Assembly: GCF_030719035.1 (NCBI RefSeq)
Contig: NZ_CP132203.1
Coordinates: forward strand, 1,054,001 to 1,118,000
Length of the DNA: 64,000 nt
Reading direction: 5' to 3'
From: Hahella sp. HNIBRBA332
GTDB lineage: Bacteria; Pseudomonadota; Gammaproteobacteria; Pseudomonadales; Oleiphilaceae
Under the pieces are notes generated by a model. The model searched no databases. It worked only from the letters and a program-made list of their open reading frames with translations, and was not told the origin of the DNA. This document shows, one piece after another, positions 17,205 to 26,206 of the stretch. The first letter of the stretch is position 1. Every line of letters starts with the position of its first letter. Both the position numbers and the translations under genes were made by a program.

Positions 17205-17259
17205 TCGAGTGTTGATGCTGTGCGTGCTACATTGGGTTTAAGTTCGGGTGTTTTAATGG

Positions 17260-17895
17260 GTGCAAATGTTGAAGAAAGGGTTGTTTATTACCGTTGAAGG
17301 TATTGAGGGGGCGGGTAAGACCACTAATCTCAACTTCATTCGTTCTATTTTAGAGGGGAAGGGCGAGGGGGTGGTTATGACTCGGGAGCCGGGTGGTACG
17401 CCGATGGCGGAGGAGGTCAGAGAGCTGTTGTTGCGTCCCCGTGAAGAATCCGTCTCGTCCACGGCTGAGCTGCTGCTCATGTTCGCTGCGAGAGCTCAGC
17501 ACTTAGAGCAAAAGATTCGGCCAGCTATTGATCGGGGTGTGCATGTGTTGAGCGACCGATTTACCGATGCAACCTATGCTTATCAAGGTGGGGGGCGTGG
17601 TTTGTCCTGGGAAATGATTCACGACCTCGAAAAGATTGTACAGGCGGACTTCAAGCCGGATCTAACTTTGCTATTGCGTATTGATCCTGAGGTGGGGATG
17701 ACAAGGGCAAGAAAGCGGGGGGCTTTGGACCGTTTTGAGCGGGAGAAGCAGGAGTTTTATTCCCGTGTTCAGGATGGTTATATGAAGAGAGTGGCCGAAG
17801 ATCCGAAGCGCTTTCTGGTCGTGGATGCGCAACAGTCGTTGGAAGATGTGCAAGCGGCGATCGCTGAGGGATTGGCGGCGAAGCTGGCTGATTAG
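17260..17895 (+). CDS. tmk: Thymidylate kinase
   Basis: A 211-residue dTMP kinase. It has the P-loop VEGIEGAGKTT, a DR(F) motif in VLSDRFTDATYAYQGGGRG, TREPGGTP for substrate binding and the LID with RARKRGALDRFE. The start is given as GTG; an ATG two codons later (17266) has a GGGTG just before it and may be the true one. In most gammaproteobacteria holB follows tmk, but a terminator comes 33 bp after the stop and acnB converges from the other side. Confidence 0.95.
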   Translation: MQMLKKGLFITVEGIEGAGKTTNLNFIRSILEGKGEGVVMTREPGGTPMAEEVRELLLRPREESVSSTAELLLMFAARAQHLEQKIRPAIDRGVHVLSDRFTDATYAYQGGGRGLSWEMIHDLEKIVQADFKPDLTLLLRIDPEVGMTRARKRGALDRFEREKQEFYSRVQDGYMKRVAEDPKRFLVVDAQQSLEDVQAAIAEGLAAKLAD

Positions 17896-17927
17896 CAACT
17901 ACGGGCTTGAGCTTTGAGTGGTAAAAG

Positions 17928-17951
17928 AACGCCCCGCATTTGCGGGGCGTT
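17928..17951. terminator. Bidirectional terminator between tmk and acnB
   Basis: AACGCCCCGCA (17928-17938) and TGCGGGGCGTT (17941-17951) form a perfect 11-bp GC-rich stem, with TTTTGTTTT to the right and TTCTTTT when read to the left. It can end both convergent transcripts. Confidence 0.88.
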
Positions 17952-17956
17952 TTGTT

Positions 17957-20527
17957 TTAGGCCTCAGCTTTCGCGTTGGCTGCTTTCTCTGTGTATGCGT
18001 CCATTTTGTCGAAATTCAGGTAGCGGTAAATTTCGCCAGCCATGCTGTCGATATTCTTCGCATAATCCATGTACTCTTCAACAGAAGGCAGGCGACCCAA
18101 TACTGCGCCGACAGCCGCCAGTTCCGCGGAAGTCAGGTAGACATTGGCTCCATCGCCCAAACGGTTGGGGAAGTTACGAGTGGATGTAGACAGTACGGTT
18201 ACGCCGGGAGCTACGCGAGCCTGGTTGCCCATGCAGAGGGAGCAGCCTGGCATTTCTGTGCGCACGCCATTGCGTCCGTAAATGTTGTAGTAACCTTCTT
18301 CCATCAGCTGCGCCTGATCCATTTTGGTGGGCGGGGACATCCAGAATCGGGTTTTTAGCGCGTCTTTGTTTTGCTCCAGCAGTTTACCAGCGGCGCGGAA
18401 ATGACCAATGTTGGTCATACAAGAGCCGATGAATACTTCATCAACTTTGTCGCCTGCCACTTCCGACAGCTTCTTGGCGTCGTCTGGATCGTTCGGGCAG
18501 CAAACGATAGGCTCTTTGATTTCGTCCATGTCAATTTCGATAACCGCTGCATACTCAGCGTCGGAGTCAGCGCGCATCAGGCTTGGGTTGGCCAGCCATT
18601 CTTCCATGGCTTTGGCGCGGCGCTCGATGGTGCGAACGTCTCCGTAGCCTTCAGCAATCATCCAGCGCAGCATAACAATGTTGGAGCGCAGGTATTCGGC
18701 GACTGAATCTTCAGACAGGGTGATAGTACAGCCTGCTGCGGAACGCTCTGCTGATGCGTCGGAAAGCTCGAACGCTTGCTCGACAGTCAGGCTTTCCAGA
18801 CCTTCGATTTCCAGTACGCGACCAGAGAAAATGTTTTTCTTCCCTTTCTTTTCAACGGTCAGCAGGCCTTGCTGAATTGCGTAATAGGGGATGGCGTGAA
18901 CCAAGTCGCGCAGCGTGATGCCGGACTGCATTTTGCCCTTAAAGCGAACCAGTACTGACTCAGGCATGTCCAGAGGCATCACGCCAGTGGCGGCGGCGAA
19001 AGCGACCAGGCCTGATCCTGCTGGGAAAGAGATGCCCATGGGGAAGCGAGTGTGGGAGTCGCCGCCGGTGCCAACGGTGTCGGGCAGCAGCATACGGTTC
19101 AGCCAGCTGTGAATGATGCCGTCGCCGGGGCGCAGCGCCACGCCGCCGCGGTTCATGATGAAGTCTGGCAGAGAGTGTTGCATTTCTACGTCAACCGGCT
19201 TGGGATAAGCGGCGGTGTGACAGAATGACTGCATAACCAGGTCAGCAGAGAAGCCCAGGCACGCCAAGTCTTTCAGCTCGTCGCGAGTCATCGGTCCGGT
19301 GGTGTCCTGAGAGCCGACGGTGGTCATGCGAGGTTCGCAGTATTGACCGGGGCGAATACCTTCAACGCCACAGGCTTTTCCGACCATTTTCTGGGCCAGG
19401 GTGAAGCCTTTGCCGGAGTCGCTGGCGGCTTGTGGGCGGCGGAATACGTCGGATGGCGTTAGGCCCATAGCTTCGCGAGCTTTATCGGTCAGGCCGCGGC
19501 CGATAATCAGAGGAATACGTCCACCTGCGCGAACTTCGTCCAGCAGTACGTCTGATTTCAGTTCGAATTCACCGATGACTTCGCCGGTTTCGTGATTCTT
19601 AACCTTGCCTTCGAATGGCAGGATTTCGATTACGTCGCCCATGTTCATCTGGGATACGTCACATTCAAAAGGTAGAGCGCCGGCATCTTCCATTGTGTTG
19701 AAGAAGATAGGGGCGATCTTTCCACCGATACAGATGCCGCCGGTGCGCTTGTTGGGCACGCCTGGCATGTCGCGGCCAATGTACCAAAGTACGGAGTTGG
19801 TGGCGGACTTTCTGGAGGAGCCTGTGCCGACTACGTCGCCGACGAAAGCGACTTCGTGGCCTTTCTTCTTCAGCTCTTCGATCTGCTGCTCGGCATTGGT
19901 GATGCCTTCGCGAGGCATTTTGTACATCGCTTTAGCGTGTAGAGGAATGTCCGGGCGCGACCAGGCGTCAGGAGCGGGAGAAAGGTCGTCGGTATTGGTC
20001 TCGCCTGTTACTTTGAAAACAGTAGCGATAATGCTCTTGGGCACTTCAGGCTTTTGCAGGAACCATTCTGCGTTAGCCCAGGATTCCATGACTGCTTTCG
20101 CGTTGGCGTTGCCTGCATCCGCTTTTTCTTTGATGTCGTGGAAAGTGTCGAAAACCAGAAGCGTAGACTTCAGTTGTTCTGCGGCGAGTTGTCCAAGAGA
20201 GGCGTCGTCCAGCAGTTCAACCAATGTGGAGATGTTGTAGCCGCCCTGCATCATGCCTAATAATTGAATGGCTTTTTCCTTGGAGATCAGGGGGGATTGG
20301 GCTTCGCCTTTAACGATGGCGGTGAGGAAGCCGGCTTTAACGTATGCCGCTTCATCAACACCGGGGGGCACGCGATTTTCCAACAAGTCTACTAGCGTTT
20401 CTTCCTCACCGGCTGGGGGGGCTTTCAGTAGCTCCACCAACCCTGCCATTTGCTCTGCGTTAAGTGGCTTGGGTGGGACGCCTAGTTCGGCTCGTTCTTC
20501 AACGTGTTTACGATATGCTTCTAGCAC
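17957..20527 (-). CDS. acnB: Aconitate hydratase B
   Basis: An 856-residue AcnB, the main TCA-cycle aconitase, converting citrate to isocitrate through a [4Fe-4S] cluster (also able to act on 2-methylcitrate derivatives). The start is set at the GTG giving LEAYRKHVEERAEL, because this is how AcnB proteins begin and GAGGG lies 9 nt before it; 26 upstream codons remain open. The N-terminal HEAT-like domain, the IGRGLTDKAREAMG swivel region and the cluster cysteines (one in GSCMTNIGHFR's region and two in MPGCSLCMGNQARVAPG) are visible. Length is close to E. coli (865). Confidence 0.96.
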   Translation of the reverse strand: MLEAYRKHVEERAELGVPPKPLNAEQMAGLVELLKAPPAGEEETLVDLLENRVPPGVDEAAYVKAGFLTAIVKGEAQSPLISKEKAIQLLGMMQGGYNISTLVELLDDASLGQLAAEQLKSTLLVFDTFHDIKEKADAGNANAKAVMESWANAEWFLQKPEVPKSIIATVFKVTGETNTDDLSPAPDAWSRPDIPLHAKAMYKMPREGITNAEQQIEELKKKGHEVAFVGDVVGTGSSRKSATNSVLWYIGRDMPGVPNKRTGGICIGGKIAPIFFNTMEDAGALPFECDVSQMNMGDVIEILPFEGKVKNHETGEVIGEFELKSDVLLDEVRAGGRIPLIIGRGLTDKAREAMGLTPSDVFRRPQAASDSGKGFTLAQKMVGKACGVEGIRPGQYCEPRMTTVGSQDTTGPMTRDELKDLACLGFSADLVMQSFCHTAAYPKPVDVEMQHSLPDFIMNRGGVALRPGDGIIHSWLNRMLLPDTVGTGGDSHTRFPMGISFPAGSGLVAFAAATGVMPLDMPESVLVRFKGKMQSGITLRDLVHAIPYYAIQQGLLTVEKKGKKNIFSGRVLEIEGLESLTVEQAFELSDASAERSAAGCTITLSEDSVAEYLRSNIVMLRWMIAEGYGDVRTIERRAKAMEEWLANPSLMRADSDAEYAAVIEIDMDEIKEPIVCCPNDPDDAKKLSEVAGDKVDEVFIGSCMTNIGHFRAAGKLLEQNKDALKTRFWMSPPTKMDQAQLMEEGYYNIYGRNGVRTEMPGCSLCMGNQARVAPGVTVLSTSTRNFPNRLGDGANVYLTSAELAAVGAVLGRLPSVEEYMDYAKNIDSMAGEIYRYLNFDKMDAYTEKAANAKAEA

Positions 20528-20604
20528 GGTAGAACCCTCATCATTTCCTGTATCCGCCCTTATGGGGCGGTGTTTTTGATTGGGCGAGAGGTTACTTCGC
20601 TCCA

Positions 20605-20632
20605 TATATAAAGACGCAATATTCTATGCCAA
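20605..20632 (-). promoter_or_regulatory. Candidate acnB promoter
   Basis: On the minus strand TTGGCA (20632-20627), a 16-bp spacer, and TATATA (20610-20605), giving a leader of about 70 nt before the GTG at 20527. The rest of the 338-bp gap to miaE shows no gene. Confidence 0.45.
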
Positions 20633-20800
20633 TGATAGTGCAAAGTTAAGCAAACGCCCTATCAGCCCGGTTGATAGTCGATATAAATTTGAAAAATGTA
20701 GCCATTGGTCGTAATAAACTTTCGTGAATGTAGGAGGGTGAGCGGCTCATTGAAAATGGCGTCGGTAATGAGTTGGAGTGGGCGGGGATATGGGAATTTC

Positions 20801-20809
20801 TGGTATACT
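20801..20809 (+). promoter_or_regulatory. Candidate extended -10 promoter for miaE
   Basis: TGGTATACT is an extended -10 (TGn-TATACT) 56 bp before the miaE start. A poor -35 is expected for this class and none is clear. Confidence 0.45.
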
Positions 20810-20865
20810 GCGCGGCTCGAATTTTGACGATTATTTTTGACTTTAGTGCGGAAATTATAGTGGAT

Positions 20866-21474
20866 ATGTCTGTGTCGGCTCCTGAAGACATCGTTAGCTT
20901 TTTAGGGTGTGAAACGCCCGAGGCCTGGTTGCGTAAAGCTGCAGCGGAGCTGCCGTTATTGCTGGTGGATCATGCGCAATGTGAGAAGAAGGCGGCTTCT
21001 TCAGCATTGCAGTTGATGTTCAGATACCCTGAGGATATTGAGCTGTCGACTCGGATGTCGAAGCTTGCGCGGGAGGAACTGCGTCACTATGAGCAGGTAG
21101 TGAAGATCATGCAGGGCCGAAAAGTGTCTGATCGCAAGCAAACGGCGTCCCGTTATGCTTCTGCGTTGCGCGATTGCGTTCGTAAGGGGGAGCCGCACAG
21201 GTTGGTGGATATGTTGATCGTTGGCGCGTTTATAGAGGCGCGTTCCTGTGAGCGATTCGCTCGATTAATTCCATATTTGGATGAAGAGCTGGCTGTTTTT
21301 TATAGAGGCTTGCTTGAGTCGGAGGGGCGCCATTACAGAAGTTATCTGAAGCTGGCTAAAGAACGTTCTCCAGTCGATATAAAGGACAGGGTGGCTTATG
21401 TTCGTGGGGTGGAAGCTGATTTGATTTGTTCGCCCGATTCGGAGTTCCGTTTCCATAGCGGTGTTCCCGCTTGA
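20866..21474 (+). CDS. miaE: tRNA-(ms2io6A)-hydroxylase
   Basis: A 202-residue diiron monooxygenase of the MiaE family, which hydroxylates ms2i6A-37 in tRNA to ms2io6A using O2. Ferritin-like helices carry the ligand pattern: HAQCEKKAA, AREELRHYEQV, a glutamate in FIEARSCERF, and ESEGRHYRSYLKLA. The start ATG at 20866 is chosen because upstream codons would overlap the promoter candidate and are not family-like. MiaE is patchily distributed, found in Pseudomonas and Salmonella and absent from E. coli. The gene is divergent from acnB. Confidence 0.9.
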   Translation: MSVSAPEDIVSFLGCETPEAWLRKAAAELPLLLVDHAQCEKKAASSALQLMFRYPEDIELSTRMSKLAREELRHYEQVVKIMQGRKVSDRKQTASRYASALRDCVRKGEPHRLVDMLIVGAFIEARSCERFARLIPYLDEELAVFYRGLLESEGRHYRSYLKLAKERSPVDIKDRVAYVRGVEADLICSPDSEFRFHSGVPA

Positions 21475-21501
21475 TGTGTTGAGGGCCTGACGCTGCCTGC
21501 G

Positions 21502-22236
21502 TCAGGCTATATCCTCGGCTTTCAGGTTCAGTAACTGGAAGCCGTCGGCGTCCGCTCGGCCATACCAGGTTTCCTCTCCCCAGTCGCCCAGAACAATGCG
21601 CTTCACTCTCCCTTGAGGCAAGTTGTAACGATGCGTGTCGGGGCGGTGGGTGTGACCGTGAATTAGCAGCTCAATCTGGTGGCTGTTGAAGGTGCTTATT
21701 ACCTCGTCCTGAGCGACATCCATAATTTCTTCCGCTTTCCCTTGGTTCTTCGCCATGCTGATTTGGCGCATTTGGCGGGCGGTTAATTGGCGTTGATCCA
21801 GAGGGCGGGAGAGAAATTGCGACTGAAAGGCCGGGTTGCGAAATGTGGCGCGAGCCTTTTGGTAGGCGGCGTCCAGTGTGCAAAGCGAGTCGCCATGCAT
21901 GAGTAATGATGGGACGCCATACAGGTCAAGCGCATGAGGGTCTTCCAACAAGGTGGCGCCACATTGCTTCGCATAGGCCTCCCCAATGAGGAAGTCGCGG
22001 TTGCCATGCATGAGATAGATATGCGTTCCGGCTTCTGCGAGGCTGTGCAGTCGCTGCGCCACCTCTACTTGCAGAGGGGACTGTTCATCGTCGCCTACCC
22101 AGACTTCGAAGAAGTCTCCGAGTATATACAGTGCGTCTGCATTCGGAGCTATTTTGTCCAGAAAGTTAAAGAAAAACCGGGTGAGCTCCGGTTTTTCCAT
22201 TTCCAGGTGTAAATCGGAAATAAACAGCGTTGGCAT
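21502..22236 (-). CDS. lpxH: UDP-2,3-diacylglucosamine diphosphatase
   Basis: A 244-residue calcineurin-like metallophosphatase of lipid A synthesis that turns UDP-2,3-diacylglucosamine into lipid X at the inner membrane face. The metal ligands appear in order: FISDLHLE (D, H), GDFFEVWVGDD, MHGNRDFL, LMHGDSL and HGHTHRPDTH. Length matches E. coli (240). It begins 3 bp after ppiB, so the two are translated together. The presence of LpxH confirms a Gram-negative outer membrane. Confidence 0.95.
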   Translation of the reverse strand: MPTLFISDLHLEMEKPELTRFFFNFLDKIAPNADALYILGDFFEVWVGDDEQSPLQVEVAQRLHSLAEAGTHIYLMHGNRDFLIGEAYAKQCGATLLEDPHALDLYGVPSLLMHGDSLCTLDAAYQKARATFRNPAFQSQFLSRPLDQRQLTARQMRQISMAKNQGKAEEIMDVAQDEVISTFNSHQIELLIHGHTHRPDTHRYNLPQGRVKRIVLGDWGEETWYGRADADGFQLLNLKAEDIA

Positions 22237-22239
22237 GAT

Positions 22240-22734
22240 TTATTCGACGATGGAGGCGGAAGTGATAATCACGTCCTCGGCTGGAACGTCCTGGTGTGCG
22301 CCTTTGTAAGTGGTGGCGACAGATTTGATTTGATTGACGACGTCCATGCCTTCGACGACTTTGCCGAATACTGCGTAACCCCAGCCTTCAGTGGTTTCCG
22401 ATGTGAAGTCCAGAAATCCGTTATCCGCTACGTTAATAAAAAATTGAGCGCTGGCGGAATGAGGGTCCATAGTGCGGGCCATGGCGACGGAGCCTGTCAT
22501 GTTGCTAAGGCCATTGTTGGCTTCATTTTTGATTGGCGCGCGGGCCTGCTTGGGGGCAAGTCCTGGCTCAAAGCCGCCACCCTGAATCATGAAATTGGAG
22601 ATGACGCGGTGAAAGATAGTGCCGTCATAAAAGCCGTCGCGGACATATTGCTCGAAGTTTTTCGCTGTAATGGGCGCGTTTTCGTAGTCGAGCTCGATTT
22701 TGATGTCACCGAAGTTTGTCTGCAAAAGAATCAT
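22240..22734 (-). CDS. ppiB: Cytoplasmic peptidyl-prolyl isomerase B (cyclophilin)
   Basis: A 164-residue cyclophilin without a signal peptide. It has the active-site FHRVISNFMIQGGG (Arg, Phe, Gln), SASAQFFINV and GYAVFGKVVEGMDVV. This is the usual partner of lpxH and neighbour of cysS-glnS in pseudomonads. It is divergent from glnS across 218 bp. Confidence 0.95.
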   Translation of the reverse strand: MILLQTNFGDIKIELDYENAPITAKNFEQYVRDGFYDGTIFHRVISNFMIQGGGFEPGLAPKQARAPIKNEANNGLSNMTGSVAMARTMDPHSASAQFFINVADNGFLDFTSETTEGWGYAVFGKVVEGMDVVNQIKSVATTYKGAHQDVPAEDVIITSASIVE

Positions 22735-22839
22735 GTAGTTACCTTTTAAGGCTTTTGAACGGTTAAAACGTCATTTTAGCCAAAAAGCGGCGACCATTTC
22801 AGTAATTTGCGCTGCGACGAAGGTAAAGTTTCCCTATAA

Positions 22840-22867
22840 TTGCCGGTTTATCCCCTGTGCGTATAAT
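22840..22867 (+). promoter_or_regulatory. Candidate glnS promoter
   Basis: TTGCCG (22840-22845), a 16-bp spacer and a perfect TATAAT (22862-22867), 85 bp before the glnS start. A second TATAAT (22835-22840) lies just upstream. Confidence 0.5.
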
Positions 22868-22952
22868 CCAGGGAATAACAAAAGCGAATTCTTTTGCAGG
22901 GCTGAGACGCAGCCTGAGCGCAATAATCATTGATGGTAGAGAAAGCATTTTT

Positions 22953-24641
22953 ATGAGTGAAGGCGAGGCCATAAAGCCCAACTTTATTACCCAGATCATT
23001 GATAAAGATCTGGCGGCGAACAAGCATGGCGGCAAAGTGCATACCCGTTTTCCACCGGAACCGAATGGATATCTCCATATCGGTCATGCGAAGTCCATTT
23101 GTCTGAACTTTGGCGTTGCTGAAACCTACGCCAATGGCCGCTGCAATCTGCGCTTCGACGATACCAATCCTGAAAAAGAAAGCCAGGAATATATCGATTC
23201 GATTGCCACTGACGTCAAGTGGCTGGGATGCGAGTGGGAAGAGCCTATCAGACATGCTTCCTCATACTTTGATCAGTTATTTGAGTACGCCATTGAGCTG
23301 ATTAATAAAGGCAAGGCTTATGTGTGTAGCCTGACGCCGGAAGAAATGACTGCATATCGCGGCTCACTGAAGGAGCCAGGCAAACCAAGTCCATACCGCG
23401 ACCGGAGCGTTGAGGAAAACCTGGACCTGTTTCATCGTATGGCGAAAGGTGAGTTTGCGGATGGGGCGCATGTGCTGCGCGCTAAGATCGATATGGCGTC
23501 GCCTAACATCAATATGCGCGACCCGATTTTGTATCGCATTCGTCGCGCACACCATCATCAGACTGGCGATAAGTGGTGCGTGTACCCGATGTACGATTAC
23601 ACCCACCCAATTTCGGACGCCCTGGAAGGGATAACCCATTCTCTATGCACGCTGGAGTTTGAAGATCATCGCCCCCTGTATGACTGGGTGCTGGATAACA
23701 TCAGTATTGATTGTCATCCGCAGCAAATTGAATTTGCGCGCTTAAATCTCAACTACACCGTCACCAGTAAGCGTAAGCTGAAGAAACTGGTGGACGAAAA
23801 GTATGTTGAAGGCTGGGATGATCCGCGCATGCCGACTCTGGCTGGGTTGCGTCGTCGCGGCTATACGCCTCGCTCAATTCGTAGCTTTTGTAACGCAATC
23901 GGCGTTACGCGTAGCGAAGGTGTGGTCGACGTAGCTATGCTGGAATTCGCGATCCGTGAAGACTTGAATGAGCGTGCGCCCAGAGCAATGTGTGTATTGC
24001 ATCCGTTGAGGGTGGTGATTACTAACTATCCCGAAGGGCAGGTCGAGGAGTTGGTTGCCCCGGCGCATCCTCAAAATGAATCCATGGGGACGCGTACGGT
24101 GCCATTTGCGAAAGAGATCTATATCGATCAGGAAGATTTCCGGGAATCCGCTAACAAGCACTTCAAGCGTTTAGTGTTAGGGAAAGAGGTGCGCCTGCGT
24201 AACGCCTATGTGATTCGCTGCGATGAAGTGATCAAGAATGAAGCGGGTGAACCTGTTGAATTGCGCTGTGTCTATGATCCCGACACACTGGGCAAAGACC
24301 CTGAAGGACGTAAAGTTAAGGGAGTTATTCACTGGGTCGCTGCGGATCAGGCGGTGGACGTGGAAGTGCGGCTATATGATCGGCTGTTCAATCACGAAAG
24401 CCCGGATGCCCAGAAAGAAGTGGAATTTACGGAATTCCTGAATCCAGACTCACTGGTTGTCTTAAGTGGAGCCAAGGCTGAGGCGAGCTTGAGTCAGGCG
24501 AACTCTGAGATTCCTTACCAGTTTGAGCGGGAGGGGTATTTTTACCTTGACCCAATCAAGGCCGCCCAAGGGCGGCTGGTGTTTAATCGCACAGTCACGC
24601 TTCGTGACACTTGGGCGAAAATAGAGGCGAAGGGCGAATAA
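22953..24641 (+). CDS. glnS: Glutaminyl-tRNA synthetase
   Basis: A 562-residue class I aminoacyl-tRNA synthetase. The HIGH motif is PPEPNGYLHIGHAKS and the KMSKS equivalent is VTSKRKLKKL; the C-terminal anticodon-binding barrels follow (NYPEGQVEELV and VKGVIHWVAADQ blocks). The start at 22953 gives MSEGEAIKPNFI, the family N-terminus; the frame is open 32 codons further up but that part contains the promoter. cysS follows after 53 bp. Confidence 0.97.
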   Translation: MSEGEAIKPNFITQIIDKDLAANKHGGKVHTRFPPEPNGYLHIGHAKSICLNFGVAETYANGRCNLRFDDTNPEKESQEYIDSIATDVKWLGCEWEEPIRHASSYFDQLFEYAIELINKGKAYVCSLTPEEMTAYRGSLKEPGKPSPYRDRSVEENLDLFHRMAKGEFADGAHVLRAKIDMASPNINMRDPILYRIRRAHHHQTGDKWCVYPMYDYTHPISDALEGITHSLCTLEFEDHRPLYDWVLDNISIDCHPQQIEFARLNLNYTVTSKRKLKKLVDEKYVEGWDDPRMPTLAGLRRRGYTPRSIRSFCNAIGVTRSEGVVDVAMLEFAIREDLNERAPRAMCVLHPLRVVITNYPEGQVEELVAPAHPQNESMGTRTVPFAKEIYIDQEDFRESANKHFKRLVLGKEVRLRNAYVIRCDEVIKNEAGEPVELRCVYDPDTLGKDPEGRKVKGVIHWVAADQAVDVEVRLYDRLFNHESPDAQKEVEFTEFLNPDSLVVLSGAKAEASLSQANSEIPYQFEREGYFYLDPIKAAQGRLVFNRTVTLRDTWAKIEAKGE

Positions 24642-24694
24642 GTTCGCCTTGTCGCCGGAAGCAACGTTAACGGTAACATTAGGACTAATAGGTC

Positions 24695-26098
24695 GTGTTG
24701 AAGATATACAGTAGCCTTTCTCAGCAAAAAGAAGAGTTTAAACCCATTCAGGCCGGTAAGGTCGGTATCTACGTTTGCGGAATGACTGTATATGACTACT
24801 GTCACCTCGGGCATGCCCGGGTCCTGGTGTGTTTTGACATAATTACCCGTTACCTGCGCGCCAAGGGTTATGACGTTAACTATGTGCGCAACATTACCGA
24901 TGTTGATGACAAGATCCTGAATCGGGCGCGTGATAACGGGGAGTCTGTTGATGCGCTGACGGCTCGTTTTATCGATGCTATGCATGAAGATGAGCGGGCG
25001 TTGGGCGTGCTGTCTCCTTCTGTGGAGCCCCGTGCGACGGGGCACATTGGCGAGATTATCGCTATGATTCAGCGTCTTGTGGATAAAGGGTATGCTTACC
25101 ACGCGTCCAATGGCGATGTTTACTACGCCGTAGAGCAGTTTGCGGATTACGGTAAACTCAGCAAGCAGAAGCTGGATGAAATTCGCGCTGGAGCCAGAGT
25201 TGAAGTGGATGCGGAGAAGCGCAGCCCTGCGGATTTTGTGCTCTGGAAGGCGGCGAAGCCGGGTGAGTTGTCATGGAGTTCGCCATGGGGTGAGGGGCGT
25301 CCCGGTTGGCACATTGAGTGCTCTGCGATGTCTACGCAATGCTTGGGCGATACCTTTGATATCCATGGCGGCGGACCAGACCTTAAGTTCCCGCACCATG
25401 AAAATGAAATTGCCCAGTCGGAAGCCGCTACGGGTTGTAAGTATGTTAATTATTGGATGCATGCTGGTGCGGTAAGAGTTAACAAGGAAAAGATGTCCAA
25501 GTCTTTGGGTAACTTTTTCACAATTCGAGAAATTCTAGATAAGTATCCGGCGGAAGTTGTTCGGTACTTTTTGGTCTCTAGTCATTACAGAAGCGCGATT
25601 GATTATTCTGATCTCGCCTTGAACGAGGCGTGGAGTGGGTTGGAGCGATTGTACAACACTATCCGTGAACTCTACGGAGAGCTAGAAAGCGCTCATGCGG
25701 ATGAGGAGGCGACCAGGGAGTACCAGGGGCGCTTCTACCAGGCGATGGACGATGACTTCAATACTTCCTCCGCTGTAGCTGTGTTGTTTGATATGGCGAA
25801 AGCGATAAACGTGGCGAAAAAGGAAGATCGCGCCAAGGCGTTATCGCTGGCGAAAGGCATGGTTAATTTGGCTGAGGTGCTTGGCCTGCTCCAGGCTAAC
25901 CCTGAATCACTGATGCAGGGGGAGAGTGAAGAGGTTGGAGGGCTGAGCGTGGCCGAAATTGAAGATTATATTGCCCAGCGCAATGCGGCTCGCGCTAATA
26001 AGGACTTTGCTGAGTCTGACCGCATTAGAGACTTGCTCAAGGATAAAGGCATATTGCTTAACGACTCGCGCGAAGGTACAACCTGGCAGAGAGCATGA
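24695..26098 (+). CDS. cysS: Cysteinyl-tRNA synthetase
   Basis: A 467-residue class I synthetase. Zinc ligands and the HIGH region are seen in YVCGMTVYDYCHLGHAR, WHIECSAMS and FPHHENEIAQSEA; the KMSKSLGNFFT loop is intact. The start is GTG (GTGTTGAAG). The DALR-type helical domain and a C-terminal IEDYIAQRNAARANKDFAE block complete the protein. Length matches E. coli (461). It ends in a shared terminator with folD. Confidence 0.97.
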   Translation: MLKIYSSLSQQKEEFKPIQAGKVGIYVCGMTVYDYCHLGHARVLVCFDIITRYLRAKGYDVNYVRNITDVDDKILNRARDNGESVDALTARFIDAMHEDERALGVLSPSVEPRATGHIGEIIAMIQRLVDKGYAYHASNGDVYYAVEQFADYGKLSKQKLDEIRAGARVEVDAEKRSPADFVLWKAAKPGELSWSSPWGEGRPGWHIECSAMSTQCLGDTFDIHGGGPDLKFPHHENEIAQSEAATGCKYVNYWMHAGAVRVNKEKMSKSLGNFFTIREILDKYPAEVVRYFLVSSHYRSAIDYSDLALNEAWSGLERLYNTIRELYGELESAHADEEATREYQGRFYQAMDDDFNTSSAVAVLFDMAKAINVAKKEDRAKALSLAKGMVNLAEVLGLLQANPESLMQGESEEVGGLSVAEIEDYIAQRNAARANKDFAESDRIRDLLKDKGILLNDSREGTTWQRA

Positions 26099-26120
26099 CG
26101 TAAGTATATAAATAACAAAA

Positions 26121-26155
26121 AAGCCCCGGCCATTTGTACAAGTGGTCGGGGCTTT
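26121..26155. terminator. Bidirectional terminator between cysS and folD
   Basis: AAGCCCCGGCCATTT (26121-26135) pairs with AAGTGGTCGGGGCTT (26141-26155) with three wobbles or mismatches and a 5-nt loop, with TTTCTTT to the right and a run of A (T when read leftward) to the left. Confidence 0.8.
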
Positions 26156-26206
26156 TCTTTATATGGAGATAGCGTTGGCTATGTGCTGGCCGCTATGAAA
26201 AGGGAA

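Noticed and set aside
20646..20891. An 81-codon minus-strand frame between acnB and miaE
   Set aside because: No family features, and it covers the miaE promoter and start.
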